A stretch of 64,000 bases of DNA from positions 1,933,341 to 1,997,340 of the forward strand of contig CAIIXF020000008.1 in the NCBI GenBank assembly GCA_903813345.2, given 5' to 3'. This stretch comes from Owenia fusiformis. Its lineage: Eukaryota > Annelida > Polychaeta > Sabellida > Oweniidae. The notes beneath the pieces were generated by a model. That model was not told where the DNA came from, searched no databases, and was given only the letters and a program-made list of their open reading frames with translations. Each line of letters opens with the position of its first letter. Within the stretch, counting starts at the first letter, position 1. Shown here in pieces: positions 43,701 through 58,700 of this stretch. Made by a program: the position numbers and the translations under genes.

Positions 43701-46700
43701 TAATACACTATTGGTCATTAAATTATTTTGGGATTTTTATAGTTGACTTTAATGACATCCTGTCAAAGATTATTTATTTATTTATTTACATCTGTACTTT
43801 ATCTTAACATTTCATTAGTTTTTGAAGGTTATCATGACATTTAATATCCAGTTAATGACTCGGCTTGCTCTACCTTTAATATTGTACCGAAAGCTCAAAG
43901 GGAGCCAATTTGTATAATTTTTGATATGATGGCGCAATACTAATAGTTAATATTACATTACATCTATAAAAAATATATGATTATCCTTTCTCATGGAACA
44001 CCTGTGTCTCTAAAAAGCCTGTTTATATATGAGCAATTGCATCAGCAGTTTAGCTGTGTTTCACTTGTATAGAATATTGACCTTGATTTTGTTGATATTG
44101 GGCCATTTATTCATGAACTCCACGAGAGTTTGTTAGGGTCAGGATGAAAATTGTCAATCAATTTTTCTCCAAGAAATTAATAATGTTTGAGGGAGGGTTA
44201 TAACCCACGGGAAAGGCCAGAATAAGATACAATTCATTGAACAATTCTTCAAATTGGAGTGGTGAGCACAAACATGCATGTCAACTCAAATGTTTGGCAC
44301 TGTTCACAAATATTTACGTCCATCCAGATTCGGACACATGCATGCCTATCAGCTCAAGACAATGACAATTAGTGGAATTACACCTATTTCATGGCTAAAG
44401 GCGTTTTCAAGGCGTTTTGGGTAACGTAGGCTAGAAAACCGCAATCCTGATTACACCAGAATTTTAAAAGCGCCTTGAAGACAACTTTTCGTGATTACAC
44501 TTGATTTTTCTAATGCGCTTTTAGACTGATTTAAGACAAAAATTTGCCATCAACCATCGCATTTGCATCAAAATCTGTACAATATCTGTGCACGAACAAA
44601 TTGAATCAATCACATTAATGTCTAATAAACCCTCGTTAAATCCCCCATAAATCACAGGATTAATCTGTCGTGCTCAGGGGTTTAAAACATACATGTAAAT
44701 CAATGTGAGATTGCCATTTATATGGGATGAGACAGTGATAAAAAAATTCATCACTCATCTCCAAATATAAGTATACCCACAATGTAGAAAAGATGAAATC
44801 AGCAAATCTTGGAAAGCAATAGGGTGGAAGAAATACACCTTTAATAAAAATGGTTTTCTGTTTTTCCTAGTTCTGATAAAAAACTAATGAATGTGCCACA
44901 TAACTGTTCCTTTCTTATCTTAACATGCTCATTATCCAGAATTTAGAGTTATCAGAATGGGATAATACAAACTAAGACTCTTAAGTTAATACACTATTGG
45001 TCATTAAATTATTTTGGGATTTTTATAGCTGACTTTAATGACATCCTGTCAAAGATTATTTATTTATTTAAGTATTTACATCTGTACTTTATCTTAACAT
45101 TTCATTAGTTTTTGAAGGTTATCACGACATTTAATATCCAGTTAATGACTCGGCTTGCTCTACCTTTAATATTGTACCGAAAGCTCAAAGGGAGCCAATT
45201 TGTATAATTTTTGATATGATGGCGCAATACTAATAGTTAGTATTACATTACATCTATAAAAAATAGATGATTATCCTTTCTCATGGAACACCTGTGTCTC
45301 TAAAAAGCCTGTTTATATATGAGCAATTGCATCAGCAGTTTAGCTGTGTTACACTTGTATAGAATATTGACCTTGATTTTGTTGATATTTGGCCATTTAT
45401 TCATGAACTCCACGGGAGTTTGTTAGGGTCAGGATGAAAATTGTCAATCAATTTTTCTCCAAGAAACTAACAATGTTTGAGGGAGGGTTATGACCCACGG
45501 GAAAGGCCAGAATAAGATACAATTCATTAAACAATTCTTCAAATTGGAGTGGTGAGCACAAACATGCACGCAAACTCAAATGTTTGGCACTGTTCACAAA
45601 TATTTACGTCCATCCAGATTCGGACACACGCATGCCTATCAGCTCAAGACAATGAAAATAAGGCACTTTTTCAAAATGTGATAAAAATGTTGATTTCACT
45701 AGAGGAGGGGAAATACAAATTATTAGTATCATGGACAAAACAAATTTCAACATTCTGACCTTGAATTCTGAATTATAAAATGAACTTTAACTTTGCATAT
45801 TTAGTTTGCTCAAAACGCCAAGCACCTGAGCAAGAAGATTATAGCATCCCTGAACTTCAATGCTGCTCAAGAACAATCACAAAATCTGGAAATTGGCCTT
45901 GATATCTGGTGTTAAGGAAATCATTCTTAGAAGCTAAGTAGTTTTTTACCTTCAGGTAATGGCAATCATCTAATCTCAGAAACAAGGCACTCACTTGAAA
46001 CAAATTGCTGGTGCATTTCAAGCATTCAACCTTTTAACTGATATTTCTAGCTTGTTTGAGGCATTCTTTCCCATGGTGAGCAAACCCTATTGAAGTGAAT
46101 GTTACTAGAATGAAATGAGAGTCAATGGGACAATTGTGTGACACTTGTTACATACCCTATGTGTCTCAATGAAGCGACACTCGTAACATGCCCTATGTGT
46201 CTCACTGATGTGACACTCGTAACAAACCCTATGTGTCTCACTGATGTTACACTTGTTACAAACCCTATGTGTCTCACTGATGTGACACTCGTAACATACC
46301 CTATGTGTCTCACTGATATGACACTCATAACATACCCTATGTGTCTCACTGATGCGACACTCGTAACATGCCCTTTGTAACGTATGATGTGACACTAATT
46401 ACATACCTTGCGTAGCTTTGGGTTCTCTCTGGCTTTCTCAAGTTCCTCTTCGAGGTAAGTTCTCACCCCAATCTTGCAGTCCATCACAGAAGGGGAATCA
46501 AACTCACACAGGAGATCTTGCATCTGGATATACATCTCCCCAACCTGAAGAAAGAAGATTTTTTTCAATGAAAAAATATTTCTAGGACAGAATTTATGAC
46601 TAAGTTAGAAGGTTTTTATGTTTTTTCAAAGTTATAGTCATTAAGTCAATTAATTGATAAAGATTTTGATTAAATACATATTAAGGTTTGTGGTTTTTGA

Positions 46701-49700
46701 TGTTGTTCATTCATGATGTGTAATAAAAGATTTGTTCACCTGCTCTACTTCCCCTTTGTATTCAGGAACATATGGACGTAGAATATCAACCATGAGCTCC
46801 TGGAGGCACTGTTGTTCCTTAGGGCATCGTTTCTTCAAGATAGTCCCCTGCTCTCCTGCGCGGAAGTTGCCTGAAAACAAAAATGTAATCAATTAATAAT
46901 GATGTGATGTGTAAGACTGTCTGCCTTAAAGTCATGTCAGGCATTCTTAATTCACATTCTTTGTTTATTTCGAATTTTAAGTCTTGAAATACACTTTTAA
47001 ATACAAGTCTAATATCCATATACCACAATGAAAGTATTTTCTATTTAATTACAAGTCATTCACTTTAATGGCTTTTTTAGCATTGAATTTTAGATCACTG
47101 TTCTATAGAACTTCAGTCCAGTAAAACCTGCATACGAATACACAAATATACAGTAAAGTAAAACCTGTATATTTTAACACCTCCGATGTGATCACTTTTC
47201 ATTCAATACAGGTTTAACTGTACATATATATAACTGTAAAGTTAATAATTGAGTGGGACTTGATTTTAAAGCATGTTCAACAGTTTTTGACAACAAACAT
47301 GGTTTTCCTTTCAAGGTGACAAGTTGCCAACTTTCTCATTTCATGTTAACCTTTATAAAACATCTTTGTATTTGTTAGCTCACATTTTGACAGTATTTAC
47401 GTCAAACGAATTGACAAAAATGGTTAGTGAGGTTGTACATTATGTATTAATTGGTGTTTAAAAGTAAGTTGTTACATTTTTGATAAAAGTTAGGAACATA
47501 TAGATCATAAAAATAATTCAACCTTTTCAAATTTTAAATACAATATACTGTTCTTCATCAGTAAAGCATAATATAATTGGCCAAGCTCTGTTGAAACTAC
47601 ATACGGTAAAAGTAAATGGAACATCCCTAGTCCCTGAGGAGATGTTTTAGTTATAGAAATGCATTTTACATTAATTAAGTTAATAGGTAACTGTACTTTG
47701 AGTATTTCACTTATAGAAGTATTCTTTGGGTTTTGTATTTTTTGTATCATATTTATCTTCCCCCCCCTACCCTTTGTAATAATTTCATCTATAGTTAGAA
47801 CTAGACTCTGTGCCTCGGTAAGGAGTACTTGTCGAAGAGTAGTTATCACCTTATATGATTGTTAATACTCAAGATTGGTGTTATCATAATAAATCAAGTT
47901 CACTTTTTAATTTGCAGTCTACATTTTTGGCATTATTTGGATGTATAAATATTGTCCACTAATAGTAAAACAAATCAATCCCCATGTAACCTTGATTGTG
48001 TATATAACAAGTTCACCCCATATACATTCTTTAGTATGACCTAACAAGGGCGAAACCTTGTAATTGTAAATACTAGTGAACCACAATATGGTTTGACTGG
48101 TTCTTTTATTTTAAGAATGTGAGAGAGGGCGAGTGCTCAGAGGCTATTAATAAGTTAGCTCAGTTACAAGTTTGACAAATAAAATTCAGGATAGTTTTCT
48201 TGTTTATATGCAAGACTATACACAGAGTTACTGTTATGATAGTTATATTCCATTCAGATATTTTACACACATGTAGGGCTCAGATGGTCAGTTATTCAGG
48301 AATATATTTTTTATTTATATATGGCTTGTTTTTAGCTTATTCAATAGCACTTCACCTACATATCATATATCATTGTGATTATGTAGATTTTTCATAAAAG
48401 CATAAGCACAATTAGCACAGGCAGTCGCAATATTTTGACCCTAAATGTAAAGGTACAAGTATATCAATTCACAAGGAAACTCATTCGATTTTGCCTACCG
48501 TAATAAATCATTGATAGGTGAGTAGCAGAAAAATTATTTGTGTCCTCTTTTAGAGTTAATACATATAAGATCAAATTCTTTACAGGTTTAAATTTCATGA
48601 TAATTTAAACAACTACATATACATTATACTGAAACAACAAAGCATTAAGTACTAATATGTATTATATGTTACAATTTATGAACACTTAAAGGTCCCATGT
48701 TAAGTTTGAAAATATAACCTATTGAAGTTTAATCTTTACATGGGGCCTTAAAAGAACATTAGCAGAACAGGACAATATTTAACACAACATACACCTTTAT
48801 TAAGCCACAACCAATGAAGGAAAAGTTAAAAGAAGAATACCAAGACAGCCTCACCATCTCCTGAAGTCAAGGAAATAGAAAACAAAATGCATGTAGAAGA
48901 AAAAACAATGTGACTCAGGTGAAAACTTTGCATGAGCAAATTGTAAAAATAGAACAAATACGTGCATAAAGTGTCAAACATCTTTTTATTTTAAAGACCT
49001 TTAAATTGACATTTTCTTAACATTAGAGTCAGAGGCACACATCAATGCTTGCTTTATTGTTACATGCAAAACAATAAGTCTTTGAACAGAGTGGGCCAAA
49101 CAGTTTAATTTACTAAAATGGTGGAATAATACAGTTTATGAATCTGTTTGAAATACACTTTTCTTGGCTCACTCTAATAAACTCATGTAAATTCACATCA
49201 TGCATGCAATTATCTCAAAGCATGTTATTATTCAATATAGCACAAGCACACAATTTATCTATATGGCTCTTTGAATCATATCCCTAAATATATTTCTCAT
49301 TTCTCAAACAAAAACAAGCAAATTGATAGCAGGAGCTTGATACAAGACTTGAAATTGGGATTTGATCATAAATTTTGAGTTTTATAATAAGCTATTATTC
49401 AGAAAAAATCTGAAATATTATTCAGAATCTAAATGTCCAGCAAAATGCAACTGTTACTGCTCATGCATTTCAGTAAGTGCAACATACATTTCTTCAAAAA
49501 TCACGAGATTAAGACACTTTCAAGCTTCAGATAAAAAGTTCAAAATATATCTAAGACAAACTTTTATTATTTACATGCTGAGACAGAGCAAGCTTTCTAA
49601 TGCTTACATATTCATAATTCACCTATCCAAAATATATTTAATACATCAGAGCATGTACCTACCTTGATGTCCAGCTAGTTGAACCCATGGGTAGCGATGT

Positions 49701-52700
49701 TTCTTAAACTGTTGGACAAATGGTGACCAATGAACCATGTTACGAATCTTCCGCCATGAGCTTGGCTGAAACATAAAAAATGAATGCTTAATATTTCATC
49801 TCTTAGCTCTGGAAACACGAGTTGCTAAAAATGACAGTGGTCATAAGCCCATCTTGATTAGAATATTATATCATACAGCAACATAGTCAAGGCGACAGAT
49901 ATATGTGTATTTTTATTATTAGATTCAGACGTGCAACTCCATCGTGACTAACATGGATTCTCTTTTTCCTCTTGAGATGCAGTAAAAAGTTACAATAATG
50001 TAAAAATCATGAAATGACAGAACCTATGACACTTGGATTTTCAGTCCATAAACCGAGACTGAGTGAATTCTAATTACTCCCCTCCCCCCTCTCTCCTACA
50101 TTGCTCAAACCAAGCTTACATATATGAGATCAATCTTGACGTTTAATCAATTCAACTGACTATATGTATTTTCAATTAATTAAACTGTTTTGAACTAAAT
50201 GTGAAATTATGCATACATACCATGAAACATAAAAACAACATTTTCACCTTTTACAAGTATGAAGAATCCTCTCTAGAAAGTATAATAATAACAATAAAAG
50301 AGATTGTGTTACCATGACACACAGGAAACACCATGACAACCATTATTATAACAATAGAGATAATAGAACACCAGGAAGACATCTCTAACAATCCATACAG
50401 TGATCATTAGAAAAAAATTCCAGTAAGAATCCCCATGCTTAGAATAAAATTCCTCACTAATTCCAATGTACAAATGCCTTTGATTCACAAACATAAATAT
50501 AAATAAGCAGAATGTTATTGTCATCCCTTTTCCTTAAACCTTCCATATAAGTTCGCTCTGTATGAGCTACAGAGCATACCACAATGAGAATTTATTCACA
50601 GGTAAAATAAGAAGGCTATTCATCAAATGAAGAAATGTTTTCCTCATATGCATTACCTCCCAGGTAACATGATCGTTATCTCTTACGAAGTCTTTTATAA
50701 TTGTCAGAAATACAGAAATGGATTTTACAGCATTATGGGGATGCCCTTAAAAGCAAATCGAATCGGGACCCAATATACATGTTAAATGTCAACAGAAGAG
50801 GATTTTTCTGCTTAAAAGAGAGCTTTATCTACATGAACACTCTGCCACTTTGGGTTAGAAGTTATAAGGCTCACAATGAAGGCCAAAAAGTAATATGTAC
50901 ATATCAACAAAGTAACATAACCTAAAATAGGGTATACATAAATCATATATCTAATAAGCAATATCATGTCAATTATTTCCCTATGGCAGTGTTGGGTTAC
51001 AGGCCCGTAGCCAGGGGGGTTCGCAGGGTTCGGACGAACCCCCCCCTGGCCAAAAATTCTTTCAAAATCATGCAGTTTTTCACCATTTTGAGCACTTCTC
51101 AAGTGATTTTAGCCATATTTTGGCCAAAATTGTCAAATGTGAACCCCCCTGGAAATTTTTGAAAATTGAACCCCCCTTGGCAAATCCTGGCTACGGGCCT
51201 GGGTTATCTTTAGAGGAAGGTGTGTCTAACAAAATACTATTTCATTAAATGAGGAAAACTTAGGGAGGGAGGAAAATAATTTCAACTCATTATGAATGAA
51301 ATATTTACCAAACCATTGCTATCATATTATACATGTACACAAGATATAGTATATATCTTGTTCTAAGAGTTGAGAAGTATAAGAAAAGAACAAAATAACT
51401 GAATTCAAACAAATGATATCAGCTCAAAAATGAGCTGATCTTTGTAATTGCTATTTATCATTCCCGGGATTTATCACATTATTTTCACTTTTTCGTTTCT
51501 AATTCTTTTTTGAAAACCTCAAAAGCTGTAATCTCCTTCACATTCTATTGTATTTACTCTTAAAATTTTTCCTTGTTGCTCAAATTTTAAAAGATTTACA
51601 GATATCTAACCGAGTAAAAGGTTCAGTTAAAACCTTTTCTAAGCTCTCATTTAAGATGAAAAGTTAAATGATTGCAAAGCGTAACACAAGATGTTAACAT
51701 GCAAAATACCACCACCTGCCATTTGTTACAGAATACTGAACACTGCCCACAGAAAAGTTGGAGATTATAACAATATGTCATCACATGTGGTGGTGACATA
51801 ATAACCAAAATCATCTTCTTAACATTGAAAATTCCTGAATATAAGAGGGAAATCTACTTGGTCCACAAAAGTTTGGACATCTCACAAACTGACCACAACT
51901 AGGCCATAGCCTCAGGTTATCACATTAAGGTCAATTGGCATGAGCTTACAACAATGGCATACATCAGCAATATGACACACCAATGTGTGAAATAATACAC
52001 TACTCTATGCCAAATCACACATCCAACAATAATATACAAGAGTGTGTGAAATAACATAATTAAATGATATTAATAGGACAAACACCTCTGTATTGTATTG
52101 TATTGCATTGTACTGTATCGTATTGTATTGTATTATATTGTATTGAATTGTATTGTATCTTGGTTACCGCAATATTTGGCGAGAAAAACCTCATTGGTAT
52201 ATTCCGTATTTTACACTCAAAGACAGAGCCAGAAACCATCCTTAGAGGAGCCCTATGTTAAGTTTCTGTAAGAGAAACACTTACATAGGACAAACACCTA
52301 AATAAGACAAGTACCTTAATTAGTGAAACACCTTATAAGTCAAACACCTTAGTTTTCATTTCAACACATTTATCTGGTGCCAAAACTGTTCCATTTATAT
52401 GGTAACACTATACATGTACTACAGTATGTGTTTCTGTGTTTCTGGCATATTTTTGATTGATACCTGCTATAATGACCTTAGAAGACAGTGGTCGTAATTA
52501 ATGAACGAAGCAAGAGTTCATCAGGTAATAAAGGTAATATATACAGATGATGTTAACTTAATGTTAACCATTGGCATATCTCTTTTGAACATATCATTTT
52601 ATAATTTTTTATGATTTTTTGAAAATCTCATTTTATGTTATTGGCATATCTGTTATGAAAAGTCTCATATACAAACAACACTCTCAGACCAGATTCGTAT

Positions 52701-55700
52701 TTTAATATGAATAATTGATATCTAAGTTCCCCCTGAACAATTTACATTTGTGGGTTCACCTGTAAACAGTTTATCCCATTAAGAGACTAGCAATGTGACA
52801 TATAACAGGCCAGAAATCAGTCTTCCCAGTTGGAAGTTTACAATTTCGAGAGTTTTTGCAAAATACAGGTTAACTTCTGCTTTGCTAAAAATGAACTGAT
52901 AGAAGGCACAGACCTCTCACTATGGAACACTAGAAATTTACGAAGTACTTCGGATATCGACTTTCTCTTTTCAAATGTCAAAGAAGCTTATGTTATATTT
53001 TTACCGTTTAAGAAAAGTATGATTGCATCCCTTGTGGATAAAGCATTTGTAATGCAACATATTTCTATTTGCCATTTAATAAACCTTAACATTTTACTTA
53101 TTTCAATACCCCAAAGCCAAAAGCAGATATTGCTATAATTATTTAAGATATAAAATAAAACTCCCAGAAAGATATTTTATTGATTAATACTTCTTAAAGA
53201 GAAAAGAACTTCCATTATGAAAAATGAAATACCTTTCGTTTTAACTTTGAAGGGGGTGATCCATCTATTGTATCTATGGACGTAGAATCTCCAATGCCTA
53301 GAAAACAATCGTCACAATCGCAGTTGCTAGACACAGACTCTCGTTTACTTCGATCAGATTGTTCGTTTTCTGAATTCAGCATACATTTCTCACAACTATT
53401 AGTCCGAGGATATACTTTGGGGTTTTCCAAGTTTTGATTATTCTTTATTGGTGTAATATCCGCATCTTGTGTGATGTCACAATTGACATTGTTTGTTTTG
53501 GTTAAATCTGACATTGTTTGCGATTCCATGGTGAACTCGATGAGTTAATGTGCCAACGACAATAGTCCTCTATCATCTACCACGAGAGCTGTATAGTCCC
53601 ATATCTGATGGTTGCAGATTATTATTGCGATATGTAATAAAAATTAATCAATGACTTTTAGATTAACTTATCACAATTAACATCCTTTAGTATTACATAA
53701 CACGTTTCTAGGTTTAATTAGAGAAGCCAATAATCCTTTCATTTCCTGTGTTTATATCAACTAAACAGCATACAGTAGTCCCAGATTTGCCATTAATGTG
53801 AGCTGACGACAATCTTAAATTTGCCAATATATGAACTGTTATTTGTTCAAAGTAAGGTCCTACATGTATATTAGATATCACTTATCTGAGTCCCTCTGTT
53901 TTCATGTTCCTTCTATTCACATGCGTATACATAAAACAATACAATATAATAATCCATATTTTCATATATCTGTTGCCATGGTTATAACAGTGAGTGTCTA
54001 TATTTACGAAATGATTATTCTCCATGTAAGTTCATGTCTGACAATTAACAAAACAGTTGTATTCACTTTCAGCTACGATTGAGGCCACATGAGTAGAGTT
54101 TAATTGAGATTGTGTTACCATATCAAATACTTGGAGTCAATCCAGAATTCATTAGTACCTGTGTACATATACTACAGTATATGCTAGGTATAACAGTTAT
54201 CAACTCAAACTGCTCATATATGCCACACTAGTCCCGTTTTATGCCTCTATTATTACACATAATAGTTTCTATTATACAGAAAATTACCGAGTGTCATATG
54301 TCCTTTATATTCTCCCAGTTAGTATCAATTTTTGTAAGCATTATTTTTGTCACTGTAACACAGTCATATCACCATATAGCGAATATTGATAAACACAGCT
54401 AGGTATGTAGCAAGTTGACTTTATGTTCTCCTATCCTGATGTTAAAATGTCTTGTTGTTCCACTCAGAGTTTGATTCCTTTTCATACTGTTCTTCGCTCA
54501 ACCTTTTAGAGTCCATTAATGCTATCACAATAAAGTGTTCAAAGCATGAAAAACACTTTGAAATGTCTACTTTGATGTCAATGTGGTACTGGTTGTTTAA
54601 ATAAATGTACAATAAATATTATCCTTTCATTTGTAATGTTGTTGTGAAGTGGCACATTCGGCTACGGTTTATTACAGTTGAATGTCTTCACAATCTTTCA
54701 ACACAGTTTTAACACAGAACACAGGTTTAACTTGTTGAACCAGACCTTGATCAGTATGTATTGAATGTCAAAAGTTGTGCTTGGTATTGTATTGGATGTC
54801 CAAACCTTTGTTTCAGATGTGTTGGTTGTCCAGAATTTTGCTTTATTCTTTTTGATTGTCCATTGCTTTGCTTCGTTTATGTTGATTGTCCAGAACTTTG
54901 ATTCTTAGTCGATTGTTCAGAGTTGTACACACTGAAATCTGTTCAATTTCCACTTTCCAGTGTCAGATAACAAGTTCACTATAACATGTATATAACAACT
55001 TCCACTGAAACTAACACACTAGAATCCTGTTATGAATATTTCTGTATTATAAATAATCATTATGTCCAAGTAGAGACTGGCATTTCAGCTGAACTTGCAT
55101 GCCCTACAAATACTATAAAATAAACTCTGTAATCCTAGCTGTTTAGTTCCTATGTATTTTGACACCTGAAGCTTGCGGATTCAATCAACTTGCTGGCTCT
55201 ATTTACTTACTGGCTCTATAAATTAGTAAGTGGTTTTATTTTCCTTAAAGGAATATTCCTTGCCAAACCATCTCTCTCCTCATATGGTAGCTATAACCAT
55301 ATATATGCTTGCCATGTTTAGCAAAACACACAAAAATGTTTTGATATGGTCAAATTTGATCACTTAGAAATGTGATGCTCAATTCCAGTAAGCTGCCATC
55401 TTTTAAATTTTCACACAGGAAGTGATGTCATCGACTCTCAACTCTGCATATAGCATTAGGTGAGAAGCTATTAAGAATTACAAAACCAGCTAAATATTCT
55501 TTTTCAACTTTGTATCTTATTTAATCCTACTGAAAATCTCTTCTTTTGTTCTAAGTTGACAAGCCCTGAAAATATTTTTGCTCAGAAAGTAATGATCACT
55601 TGTCTAGAAGTGATTTTGTGCTACTTTCCTATACTGTTATAGGCAAGGTTATAGAAGTTGAGAGTTGATGACATCACTTCCTGCAAGAAATTTTAAAAGA

Positions 55701-58700
55701 TGGCAGCTCACTGGAAATAAGCACTAGATTTTTAAATGATCAATATTGACCACATTAAAACATTTTTCCATGTTTTGCTAAATATGGAAACTATATATAT
55801 GATTATAGCTACCATATCAAGAGAGAAAGGGTCTGGCAAGGAATATTCCTTTAACCACCAGCATGTATTAATTAGTATGTTAAGTGTCATAGCTTTCCTG
55901 ATTGCATGAACCTTTTGTCTTATATATTTATTGTTCAGTTTTTAATATTAACAACTCCATTAGATTCCAGTAATGTATTTACAAATACATGTATTCAAAT
56001 ATATCCTTTGGTCATTCATTTACTGAAACACAAGATGTAGATAATTTTTGTCCTGAAGTGGCCGAGAATGTTGACATTTAGGTTTAGCCTGATTATTTCA
56101 TGTACATAGTTGATAAGTGGAGTACTGCAGCATCTTTTACTTATTAACATTGAACCTGTACATGTTAATGTCTAAACTGTGCATGTTAATGTCCAAATTA
56201 TACATGTTAATGTCCATTCTGATACTCATAGCATCTCTCTTTGTTGCATCGAAGATGTCCAGAAGGACAGAGATGGAAAGGTGTGGCTTACCACATTGGT
56301 TAACACCTCTCCATGTTGTAACTACATGTCCTCTTTCCACGACCCATGTTAAATCCTCTGACTGAAGTGTGTGATGTTAGATATAATCAGATTGGAAAGC
56401 AGCTTGAATATGATCCTTTCCAATGGTATGATATTGCTGCTTTAAAAGAGAGTTTCATCTACTCTCAGCTGCTACTGAATATGTACTTTGTGTTGTCTCT
56501 CAATTCTACATCCAGTACATTAATTTAACACATATGTCACTGTATACAGTTGTACATATATATAGTAAAGTCTACCAGATGTATGCCAATTAAGGACTCC
56601 AGGCTTATATTTCAACACAAATGTTAATAATGTAAAAGGTTTGTGTCAAAATCCTTTTTAAACCCTTACAATTGTGATGATCCGATTTTATGAAGTTTAA
56701 ATCTGTATTTGTATTTGAGCCAATATTTTAGGCTAAGCCTTCTGCAAACAGCTTGATCTATGGTTAAATTGACCTGCTGAAAATATTTTCAATATATGTC
56801 CACAGTTTTTATATCTACTTAAAGGCCCTATTATCCACATTACAGTCCCTTATTTATATGCTCAGATCCAAATTACAATGGCTGACATAAAGGCACACAG
56901 AGTAAGACTGATTAGGTACCATGCATCGCTGTCTGTGTTTATGAATCAAACACACAATGATAAGAAATGAAGACATACATGTATAATGTAGAATGCTGAT
57001 CATTTATTGAAATTGTATTATTGCACCGGAATAGCCTGACAACAGTGGTAAAGTCATCTACCATTGTCACATATAGCGAACATTTTCATGAACTACATAT
57101 GTTTAATAGAGCACCCAGACTAAATTCCTTTAGAACAACAATCAATCAAAGGGTCTTTATACTCATTGTACAGTTAATAATGTTCTACCATCGAAAAGTC
57201 TTCAATTTAACCGAACAAAATGAGATAGGGACAATGTACACTGTATTACCATGCGTCGTTGTCTTGGTAAATTATTTCAAATTCAGATTCTGATGCATTG
57301 ATGATATCGAAGATGCTTTATTTTGGTGACCCAATTTGATCAAAATTGGGATTTCATATGAAACATCATCACGAAAGCTTAATATATGCACAGAATTAGG
57401 GATGATAAAATCCCATGAAACGAGGACCAAGTGATTGAAGAGTTGAAGCGATGGTTATGTCCGCCATTTGTGACAACAGTATCTGGCTTTACGGGTGTCA
57501 GGCTATTCCGGTGTGATTGTTCTGATATATTTCACAATGCTTGAAACAGCCAACCAAGACTAAACCGATTTAAGATTCAAAATCCTTGGATGCTCTTATC
57601 TGAACTTATTTACCATCAATGTTAACATACAATCTCCACCATAACATCTTACAACATTTTTCACATTTTTTATTGTCTAAACATTACTGTTCTACCACAC
57701 AAGCATATTCACTTATCAAGATTTTCTTATCTTTTGGATCAGATAACATAGTTTTTTAAATATATACTGATTATAGTTTTAAAGATTTAAACTGATTGAT
57801 CAATATGGTTATGTATTATATGTATCGTGGTAAGTCACAACTTTTTCATCTCCATCCTTCTGTAATGCAACAGTGGGGCCATAGCCAGCTTTTACCAGGG
57901 AGATAATTAACAAGGGTGAGCTTTTGACAGTTTTGGCTAAAAAATCATGTGACAGGTGCTCAGAATGGTGAAAAAAACAGCATGGTTTTGAAAGAATATA
58001 TGGCCAGGGAGAAGGGAGGGGGGGGGGGTGGCTGCTCCCTCCGCTCTCCCTGGCTATGGACCTGAAGAGTGAGAGATCCTTTAAGTATGAGAATGTGGTA
58101 TACATTCACTTTCAAAAATCATAAGAGACCCCCATGTTCGCACATAGGGAGCTGAATGAACTACAGCTGAGAGATCACAGACTACTATCGTATCAGTTCC
58201 ATTCTATAAATATTGTTGGTTGGGAACAGAAAGATGTGATGAGTATCAGAATAACTTTCACCATCAATTTTATGCATTCTGTGTCTATTGTATCTCCATA
58301 TATCAAAGATTGAAATAAAGCTTCTGAAATTTATTTCCTCACTTTTCTTTTAATTAACATGTCAGCTGTAAAACATATTGGCCTTTATCACTGATTGATT
58401 TAATTACAATCAAACCCTGGTTCTTAAAACTGCATGTTATCTCCCAATTATGATATAAATTGCCTGTAAAATACACCTTATGTCAACATAAAGTACTTTA
58501 TGTGTTACCTCATAATACACATATACCAAAGTTGAGCAATATGTCAAATACATGCAACCATTGTGAATATATGAAATCAATCTGATTTTTGAAGAGCCTA
58601 TGTTACCCATCAAAAGAAAACATCCAGAAAATTAAATTTTCAACTTAATTATACCCTCAACTGACCACCCAAAAAGATACAAGTTACATTAGTACATAAA

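Larger units (their letters stand above)
49766..53232. other. IP3 kinase intron between the short first exon and the catalytic exons
   Basis: No exon seen. Holds a MITE at 51001-51200 and a (TATTG)n microsatellite at about 52090-52158. Confidence 0.5.

Noticed and set aside
46105-46395. Three overlapping frames with 12-residue repeats
   Set aside because: By-products of the 36-bp minisatellite; open on both strands, no start or family support.
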